9,970 nt of DNA from Vulcanimicrobiota bacterium (GTDB taxonomy: Bacteria; Vulcanimicrobiota; Vulcanimicrobiia; Vulcanimicrobiales; Vulcanimicrobiaceae): positions 1-9,970 of the forward strand of contig JAFAOZ010000148.1 of NCBI GenBank assembly GCA_019247395.1. Direction: 5' to 3'. Below the pieces are notes generated by a model. That model searched no databases. It saw nothing but the letters and a program-made list of their open reading frames with translations, and was not told the DNA's origin. Positions 5,427-9,970 of this stretch are shown one piece after another (the stretch's first letter is position 1; every line of letters begins with the position of its first letter). Both the position numbers and the translations under genes were made by a program.

Positions 5427-6668
5427 TCAGATTCCGAAAACGCGCGCGGCTTTTTCGATGCCGGCGCAAAGAACGTCGACGTCGGCTTCGGTGTTGTAGA
5501 GGTAGAAGGAGGCGCGGGCGGTCGCAGACCAGCCCATCTTTTCCATCAATGGCATCGTGCAGTGATGCCCGGCGCGAACGCAGATGCCCTCCGTGTCCAA
5601 GATCGAGGCCAAGTCGTGGGCGTGCACGTCGGCGAGATTAAACGAGATAACGCCGGAGATCGCCGCCGGGTCACGCGGACCGTAAATCGCCAGGCCGCGC
5701 GGCTCGAACTCCGCGAGACGCCGTAACGCGTAACCGGTGAGCCCGCGCTCGTGTTCGCGCACCCAATCCATACCGACCTCTTGGAGATACTCGACGGCCA
5801 CGCCGTACGCAATCGCGTCGGCAATGTTGCTCGTGCCGGCCTCGAAACGGCGCGGCGGTTGTGCAAACGTCGTACTCGCATATCCGACCTTGCGTATCAT
5901 GTCGCCGCCGGAGAAGAAGGGCGGCATCGCCTCCAGCAGGGCGTGCTTGCCGTAGAGAACGCCTATGCCGGTCGGCGCGAGCATCTTGTGGCCGCTGAAC
6001 GTATAAAAATCCGCATCGAGCGCCTTGACGTCGACCGGCAGATGCGGCGCGGCTTGGGCTCCGTCTACTAACACGACCGCGCCTGCGGCGTGGGCCCGCG
6101 GAATGACGATGTCGAGGGGTAAGATCGTCCCCAGCGTATTGCTGACGTGCGCGCATGCCACGAGCTTGCAGCCGTCGAGCAGCGCGTCCAGGTCGTCCAA
6201 AATGAAGCGTCCACGATCGTCCACTGGAATGAACCGCAGCTCCGCACCGGTTCGCTCGGCGAGCAGCTGCCACGGCACGAGGTCCGAGTGGTGCTCGAGC
6301 TCCGTCAGTAGAATCGCATCGCCGGCGCGCACGTTCGCGCTTCCCCACGAGTAGGCGACCAAATTGACGGCTTCGGTTGTGTTGCGCACCCAAACGATCT
6401 CGTTCGTTTCGGCTCCGATGAAGTGGGCGAGTTTCACGCGTGCGTGTTCGTACTCGTCGGTCGCTCGCGCCGCGATCTCGTAGACGCCTCGATGAATGTT
6501 GGCATTGTACTGTTCGTAGTAATCGACGAGCGCTTGGATCACGCTGCGCGGCTTCTGCGAGGTCGCCGCCGAGTCGAGATAGACTAAGCGCTTCCCCCGT
6601 GACGTGGGCCGCGCGAGGATCGGAAAATCCGCAATGATGCGTTCGGTCTTGCCGTCTACCGTAATCAT
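5427..6668 (-). CDS. sufS: Cysteine desulfurase SufS (group II)
   Basis: This PLP enzyme converts L-cysteine to alanine and hands the sulfur, as a persulfide, to SufU. It is 413 aa, the usual length for SufS. Motifs in order: FPILARP and LVYLDSAATSQKP (28-40), NANIHRGVYEIAARAT (55-70), VRNTTEAVNLVA (94-105), ELEHHSDLVPW (123-133), VDGAQAAPH (201-209) with the PLP-binding D202, and FYTFSGHKMLAPTGIG (221-236) with the Schiff-base lysine K228. Then come RFEAGTSNIA and GICVRAGHHCTMPLM with the catalytic C370, and RASFYLYNTEADVD near the end. The short loop around C370 is typical of group II enzymes that need a SufE or SufU activator, consistent with the sufU gene next to it. ATG 6668 overlaps the sufD stop by 4 bases (ATGA), with no separate Shine-Dalgarno sequence, so it is probably translationally coupled. 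Confidence 0.97.
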   Translation of the reverse strand: MITVDGKTERIIADFPILARPTSRGKRLVYLDSAATSQKPRSVIQALVDYYEQYNANIHRGVYEIAARATDEYEHARVKLAHFIGAETNEIVWVRNTTEAVNLVAYSWGSANVRAGDAILLTELEHHSDLVPWQLLAERTGAELRFIPVDDRGRFILDDLDALLDGCKLVACAHVSNTLGTILPLDIVIPRAHAAGAVVLVDGAQAAPHLPVDVKALDADFYTFSGHKMLAPTGIGVLYGKHALLEAMPPFFSGGDMIRKVGYASTTFAQPPRRFEAGTSNIADAIAYGVAVEYLQEVGMDWVREHERGLTGYALRRLAEFEPRGLAIYGPRDPAAISGVISFNLADVHAHDLASILDTEGICVRAGHHCTMPLMEKMGWSATARASFYLYNTEADVDVLCAGIEKAARVFGI

Positions 6669-7864
6669 GATAGCTTTGCGGCGAGCGCGGCGCGCAGATC
6701 GTCGCGCAGTGCGGACGTCGGGAAATGCTCGATGGCCGGCTCGAAGAAACCCAGCGCAATCATGCGTTCCGCGGCGTCGCGTTCGATGCCGCGGCTCTCC
6801 ATATAAAAGATTTGGTCGGCGTCGAGCGCACCCACGGTGGCTCCGTGATAGGCCTTGACGTCGTTTGCGCCGATCTCCAGCGCCGGCACGGAATCGATGT
6901 GCGCGTTCGGAGAGAGCAGCAGCGCGTCGTCGCGCAAGCGTGCATCGCTGCCCTGCGCGTGCGGCGCGATCCGAATGTTGCCGAGAAAGCGAGCTTGGCC
7001 GCGGTCGCGCGCGGCGGATTTGACAATCGTTTCGGAGGTTGCTTCACCGGCGCGATGTTCGAGCGTGCCGATGAAATCGACGTGTTGTGCGGCACGCGGA
7101 AAGAAGACGGTGGCGAGATGGGCGTCCGCACCAGGCTCTTCTATTGAGATTCGAACGTCTTGCGCGGCGAGCTGGGCGCCAATATCGGCAAGCGCCCAGG
7201 CAATGCGGGCGTCGCGGCCGGGGCGCGCGGCGCGGCTGAAGATCACGCGTGCGTCGTCGTCGGCATGCTGCAACGCGGCATACGTTACGTCGGCGTTTTC
7301 CGCACTGACGATCTCCACGGCGCCGCAGACGAACGCACCGGCATCCGCGGTCAGACGCTCGACGACGGTCGCGCGCGCTCCGCGTTCTGCAAGAACGACG
7401 ATCCACGGAAAGACCGCCGCACCGGCCGCAGCGTGATAGCGAATCGCGATCGGCTCATCGCAGGCGTGGTCGGCAGGGATATAGGCAAAAACACCATCGG
7501 TGAGCAACGCTTTCGTCAGCGCGCCGAACTTCGTTTCGGCGACCGCGGTCGTGCCGAACGCGCGAGCCAGGAGCTGAGGATGCTCGCGCACCGCCGTCGC
7601 AAGGTTGCAGAGGACGACCGCGCCATCGTTGGTTTCAACGTCGATCTGTGCGCCGGCGGAAGCAACGGCCTCTGCGTCGGGTACGATCTTCTCGAAATCG
7701 ACACGCCAGAATCGTCCGGGTTTCTCGCGGCCACTGGGCATCGTGAAGAAACGATCCAGCGCGCGCACTCGCGCGTCGCGGTCAACCACCCCGGCGTCGA
7801 GCATGTCGAGCCGTTGATGAAGTGCATTCCTCTCCGGCGCTACGATCGTGACCGTGCTAGGCAA
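6665..7864 (-). CDS. sufD: SufD, core subunit of the SufBCD scaffold
   Basis: SufD normally pairs with SufB and two SufC ATPases to build Fe-S clusters. TTG 7864 overlaps the sufC stop by 8 bases, with GAGG about 10 bases upstream, giving 399 aa, a normal SufD length (SufB is about 470-490). The N-terminus is helical and variable. The middle carries the parallel beta-helix (TDGVFAYIPADHACDEPIAIRY at about 122-143, minus breaks), followed by TLEHRAGEATSETIVKSAA. The C-terminus holds the family signature DVKAYHGATVG (335-345), LDADQIFYMESRGI and a helical end. H340 matches the conserved SufD histidine (H360 in E. coli). The neighbouring cysteine of E. coli (C358) is alanine here (A338). SufB hallmarks are not seen, so I keep SufD rather than SufB. 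No sufB lies beside it, which is unusual. Confidence 0.93.
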   Translation of the reverse strand: MPSTVTIVAPERNALHQRLDMLDAGVVDRDARVRALDRFFTMPSGREKPGRFWRVDFEKIVPDAEAVASAGAQIDVETNDGAVVLCNLATAVREHPQLLARAFGTTAVAETKFGALTKALLTDGVFAYIPADHACDEPIAIRYHAAAGAAVFPWIVVLAERGARATVVERLTADAGAFVCGAVEIVSAENADVTYAALQHADDDARVIFSRAARPGRDARIAWALADIGAQLAAQDVRISIEEPGADAHLATVFFPRAAQHVDFIGTLEHRAGEATSETIVKSAARDRGQARFLGNIRIAPHAQGSDARLRDDALLLSPNAHIDSVPALEIGANDVKAYHGATVGALDADQIFYMESRGIERDAAERMIALGFFEPAIEHFPTSALRDDLRAALAAKLS

Positions 7865-8627
7865 TGGCGCCGGCCTCTTCGCGGATCTTGTCGTAGCCTT
7901 CGCGTTCGATGCGGTGCGCCAAATCGTGACCGCCGGTCTTGACGATTCGGCCGTCGATCATGACGTGCACGACGTCGGGAACGATGTACTGCAAAATGCG
8001 CGGATAGTGCGTGATGATCAGAAAACCGGTATTGGATCCTTCGCCGGTCGCTCGCAGCGCGCCGATGGAGTTGCCGACGTCTTTGAGCGCGTCGATGTCG
8101 AGCCCCGAGTCGGTCTCGTCCATGATTGCATACTTGGGTGCTAGCACGGCGAGCTGCAGCATCTCGAGCCGCTTTTTCTCACCGCCGGAGAAACCGTCGT
8201 TGAGATAACGCCCCATAAACGACGGATCGATGCCGAGCTGGTCCATTTTTTCGAGCAGCAGCGCGCGGAATTTACCTGGCGGAAGGGGATCGCCGGGCTT
8301 TTCGGCCTGCCGCGCGGCGTGCAAAAAATTCGCGACCTTCACGCCCGGGATGGCGGCTGGATACTGAAAGGAAAGGAAGAGCCCGGCGCGCGCCCGTTTG
8401 TCGGGGTTCAAGCTGAGCAAGTCCTCGCCGTCCAGCGAGACGCTGCCGGAGACGTCGTATTGCGGATGCCCTGTCAGCGAGAAAGCAAGCGTGGATTTGC
8501 CGCTGCCGTTTGGCCCCATGAGCGCGTGGACGCGGCCTGGCTCGACGGTCAGGTCGATGCCTTTGAGGATTTCATTGCCGGCGACGCGGCAGCGCAGGTT
8601 GGTGATACGAAGACCTAGTTCGGGCAT
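7857..8627 (-). CDS. sufC: SufC, ABC-type ATPase of the SUF scaffold
   Basis: This cytoplasmic ATPase binds SufB/SufD and drives the shape change needed for cluster assembly. It is 256 aa, as usual. Walker A is GPNGSGKST (38-46), the Q-loop is FQYP with Q88, the ABC signature is SGGEKKR (147-153), Walker B ends IMDETDSGLD with D170/E171, and the H-loop is ITHYPR with H207. The SufC-specific reading FSGGEKKRLEMLQ and DETDSGLDIDAL separate it from transport ATPases. It is the first gene of the minus-strand array. ATG 8627 has no Shine-Dalgarno sequence and lies only 7 bases after a good -10 box, so its mRNA is predicted to be leaderless or nearly so. Confidence 0.97.
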   Translation of the reverse strand: MPELGLRITNLRCRVAGNEILKGIDLTVEPGRVHALMGPNGSGKSTLAFSLTGHPQYDVSGSVSLDGEDLLSLNPDKRARAGLFLSFQYPAAIPGVKVANFLHAARQAEKPGDPLPPGKFRALLLEKMDQLGIDPSFMGRYLNDGFSGGEKKRLEMLQLAVLAPKYAIMDETDSGLDIDALKDVGNSIGALRATGEGSNTGFLIITHYPRILQYIVPDVVHVMIDGRIVKTGGHDLAHRIEREGYDKIREEAGAIA

Positions 8628-8634
8628 GCGATTT

Positions 8635-8664
8635 ATGGTAGCTGAGGCTCTCTTAGAAAGTCAA
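8635..8664 (-). promoter_or_regulatory. Putative promoter of the sufC-D-S-U-DUF485-actP array
   Basis: On the minus strand TTGACT (8664-8659) and TACCAT (8640-8635) are 18 bases apart, close matches to the sigma-70 consensus (5/6 and 4/6). The expected start site is about 8627-8629, at or just before ATG 8627. This explains the absence of a ribosome-binding site. The -35 box lies inside the left arm of the inverted repeat at 8654-8679. Confidence 0.6.
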
Positions 8665-8679
8665 GGAGAAACTTTACTA
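8654..8679. promoter_or_regulatory. Candidate SufR operator (imperfect inverted repeat)
   Basis: TAG-AAAGT (8654-8661) faces ACTTT-A-CTA (8671-8679) across a 9-base spacer; the arms are complementary apart from one extra base. It lies in the 85-base region between sufC and sufR. The sufC -35 (8659-8664) and the likely sufR -35 (8673-8678) fall in opposite arms, so one bound dimer could repress both directions. It does not match the cyanobacterial CAAC-N6-GTTG site, so the assignment rests on position and symmetry. Confidence 0.45.
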
Positions 8680-8702
8680 TCTCGCGTTCTTCGTGCTAGG
8701 AT
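8673..8702 (+). promoter_or_regulatory. Putative sufR promoter
   Basis: TTTACT (8673-8678) and TAGGAT (8697-8702), 18 bases apart, give 4/6 matches to each box. The start site would be near 8709, only a few bases before ATG 8713. No strong Shine-Dalgarno sequence precedes that ATG. Weaker than the opposing sufC promoter. Confidence 0.4.
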
Positions 8703-8712
8703 AACTCGGTAG

Positions 8713-9348
8713 ATGCACGCCGACCGCTTTTTTCAGACGACCCGCGGAAAGATCGTCAGCGAGCTGCGCCGCCGAGGCTCGGCTTCGGCGACGGATTTGG
8801 CGCAGTCATTCGGGCTCTCGCCCAACGCCGTGCGCCAGCAGCTCGTGGTTCTAGAGCGCGACGGGCTGGTAGCGGAGACCCCGGTACGCCGGGGACCGAC
8901 CAAGCCGACCTATGAGTTCTCGCTGACAACCGAAGCCGACAAGCTCTTCCCGCAAGCCTACGACAAAATGCTCACAGCCGTGCTGCGCGAAGTGCGCAGC
9001 CAATTCGGAACGGCCGGTGTGGAGCAGGTTTTCGGCGGTCTGTCGCGGCGTGCGGTCGACCGCGCGCGGCTCGCAGTGACGGCGAGCGAACCCGAGGAGC
9101 GCGTTGCGCAGCTCACCGAGATGTTGCGCAAAAGCGGCGTCGTTGCCGAATATAGTTTGATCGACGGCGGATTTGCTTTGCACGAGCACAACTGTCCCTA
9201 TTCCAGCGCAGCCAAGGAGCATCCCGAGGTCTGCCAGGTGATTCATCACGTTATCGACGAGGCACTCGGCGGCGAGCACACGCAAACGGAGTCGCTCGCA
9301 CACGGCGGGAAAGAGTGCCGCTTCGAGCTGCATCCTGCGGAGAGATAG
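8713..9348 (+). CDS. sufR: SufR-type Fe-S-sensing transcriptional repressor
   Basis: SufR proteins repress suf operons when they carry a 4Fe-4S cluster and release when it is lost. This 211-aa protein has an N-terminal winged helix-turn-helix (about 8-75): ASATDLAQSFGLSPNAVRQQL (24-44, shown here as the recognition region) followed by the wing RRGPTKPTYEFSLT (59-72). A helical middle leads to a C-terminal sensor with C161 (HNCPYSS), C174 (PEVCQV) and C202 (GKECRFEL), spaced CX12CX27C. That spacing matches, as I recall it, the three cluster cysteines of Mycobacterium tuberculosis SufR. The extra middle cysteine of cyanobacterial SufR (CX12CX13CX14C) is missing. It is divergent from sufC with a shared inverted repeat, so self- and suf-regulation is likely. 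It is followed after 6 bases by a NifU-like gene. Confidence 0.9.
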   Translation: MHADRFFQTTRGKIVSELRRRGSASATDLAQSFGLSPNAVRQQLVVLERDGLVAETPVRRGPTKPTYEFSLTTEADKLFPQAYDKMLTAVLREVRSQFGTAGVEQVFGGLSRRAVDRARLAVTASEPEERVAQLTEMLRKSGVVAEYSLIDGGFALHEHNCPYSSAAKEHPEVCQVIHHVIDEALGGEHTQTESLAHGGKECRFELHPAER

Positions 9349-9354
9349 TCAAGA

Positions 9355-9846
9355 ATGGATTTTCCGAAGTTTCAACGTTTGGTCGAAGAACGCGCCGGCT
9401 TCAAGACGATGGAGAACGCCACCGCGAGCGGTGAATACTTTAGCGATTCCTGCGGCGACATGTATAATTTCTTTCTGAAGGTCGGGCCGGGCGCGGTGAT
9501 CGAGGACATCTCGTACTTCACGACCGGATGCGGCTTCGGTACGGCAACCTGCAGCCTCGTGGTCGAACTCGCGAAGGGCAAAACCATCGACGAAGCGTCC
9601 GCGATCTCCGCCGGCGACATCGAGCGCGAGCTCGACGGATATCCTGAGAAGAAGAAAGATTATCCTGAGCGCGCGCTCGAGGCACTCCAAGTAGCAATCA
9701 CCGATTATCGCGAGAAAGTCTCGGCCGGCAAGGTGCCCGATTACGCCACCATGCCGCGCACGGCAGCGCCTGCGCCCGCGGCGCAACCGGTGCCGGCACC
9801 ATCGCCAAACGGCGCCGATCAAAAAGTCGTCATCAGCCTGCGTTAG
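9355..9846 (+). CDS. Divergent NifU/IscU-like Fe-S scaffold protein
   Basis: This 163-aa protein has the IscU/NifU-N core: SDSCGDMYNFFLKV (31-44) with C33 and D35, ISYFTTGCGFGTATCSL (52-68) with C59, then VELAKGKTIDEASAI and ELDGYPEKKKDYPERALEALQ. In IscU the last region holds the third ligand (HCSILAEDAI). Here that place is Tyr103 (DYPERALEAL), so the usual third cysteine is absent, while an additional Cys66 follows C59. The N-terminal DHYxxPRN element of ordinary U-type proteins is also absent. Residues about 129-163 are an Ala/Pro-rich flexible tail. ATG 9355 is 6 bases after sufR, with GGAGAG at 9340-9345, so the two are probably one operon. It may carry clusters, feed SufR, or act in repair or sulfur transfer; these roles are inference. 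It is clearly different from sufU at 5028-5417. Confidence 0.88.
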   Translation: MDFPKFQRLVEERAGFKTMENATASGEYFSDSCGDMYNFFLKVGPGAVIEDISYFTTGCGFGTATCSLVVELAKGKTIDEASAISAGDIERELDGYPEKKKDYPERALEALQVAITDYREKVSAGKVPDYATMPRTAAPAPAAQPVPAPSPNGADQKVVISLR

Positions 9847-9862
9847 CTCGCGATCGCAGCGT

Positions 9863-9935
9863 CCTTCGACTCCGGCCGTTCGCCTCGCTTCGCTCGCTCA
9901 CGAGCCTTCGCTCAATGACACAATTCAGGATGACG
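9863..9935. repeat. Degenerate dispersed repeat copy
   Basis: It starts with the same CCTTCGAC end as copies A and B, and contains GCTCAATGACA (9910-9920) and TTCAGGATGACGC (9924-9936) as altered versions of the right end. The middle is stretched by CGCTTCGCTCGCTC-like reiterations. The whole 9847-9970 stretch holds no supported gene. GGGAGG at 9951-9956 could serve a gene starting at the very edge (TTG 9959), but too little sequence remains to judge. Confidence 0.6.
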
Positions 9936-9970
9936 CAATAATTTCGTAGCGGGAGGTTTTGTTCGCGGGG

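Noticed and set aside
4932..5726. Plus-strand 264-aa frame opposite sufU and sufS
   Set aside because: Antisense shadow of two well-conserved genes.
6665..7864. Possibility that this gene is sufB
   Set aside because: Its length (399 aa) and the DVKAYHGATVG C-terminus with H340 fit SufD; SufB is longer and I see none of its hallmarks.
7160..7942. Plus-strand 260-aa frame opposite sufD
   Set aside because: Antisense shadow; sufD is intact on the minus strand.
9349..9822. Minus-strand 157-aa frame opposite the NifU-like gene
   Set aside because: The plus strand encodes clear U-type motifs with a ribosome-binding site; the reverse is a shadow.
1..9970. tRNA, rRNA, CRISPR array, transposase, phage or toxin-antitoxin genes
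   Set aside because: I looked on both strands and saw no cloverleaf-like sequence, regular spacer array or recognisable mobile-element protein.

Overview
The window is GC-rich bacterial DNA. It is dominated by an Fe-S cluster assembly (SUF) locus joined to an acetate-uptake pair. Two blocks of a dispersed intergenic repeat, with a CCTTCGAC left end and a GCTCAGGATGACA right end, lie near the two window edges. This repeat style, the TTG/GTG starts and the gene content suggest an uncultivated high-GC lineage. Candidatus Eremiobacterota (WPS-2) or a neighbouring phylum is my tentative guess; the sequence itself does not prove it.

Layout. Positions 1-305 hold no gene: two repeat copies, a small hairpin and a textbook intrinsic terminator that ends only 32 bases before the next start codon. 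Positions 306-3071 carry five poorly known proteins. These are a 130-aa hypothetical (+), a probably secreted beta-rich protein (-), a 103-aa hypothetical (-), and a translationally coupled (+) pair: a small helical protein and a membrane-anchored protein with a Pro/Thr/Ser-rich stalk and an NTF2-like end domain.

Positions 3074-8627 (-) form one tight six-gene array read as sufC, sufD, sufS, sufU, a DUF485 protein and actP. Junctions are overlaps of 1-8 bases, with one 9-base gap, so a single transcript is likely. SufS takes sulfur from cysteine and SufU accepts it or scaffolds the cluster. SufC and SufD are the ATPase and a core subunit of the SufBCD scaffold. ActP with DUF485 is the usual sodium/acetate symporter pair. 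sufB, normally essential for the SufBCD scaffold, is not in the window.

Positions 8713-9846 (+) hold a divergent two-gene unit: a SufR-type Fe-S-sensing repressor with three cysteines spaced CX12CX27C, and a second, divergent NifU/IscU-like protein lacking the third ligand cysteine. The 85-base divergent region contains one promoter per direction. An imperfect inverted repeat there has one -35 box in each arm, a convincing candidate SufR operator. The sufC transcript is predicted to be leaderless or nearly so. Repeats resume after 9846 up to the window edge.
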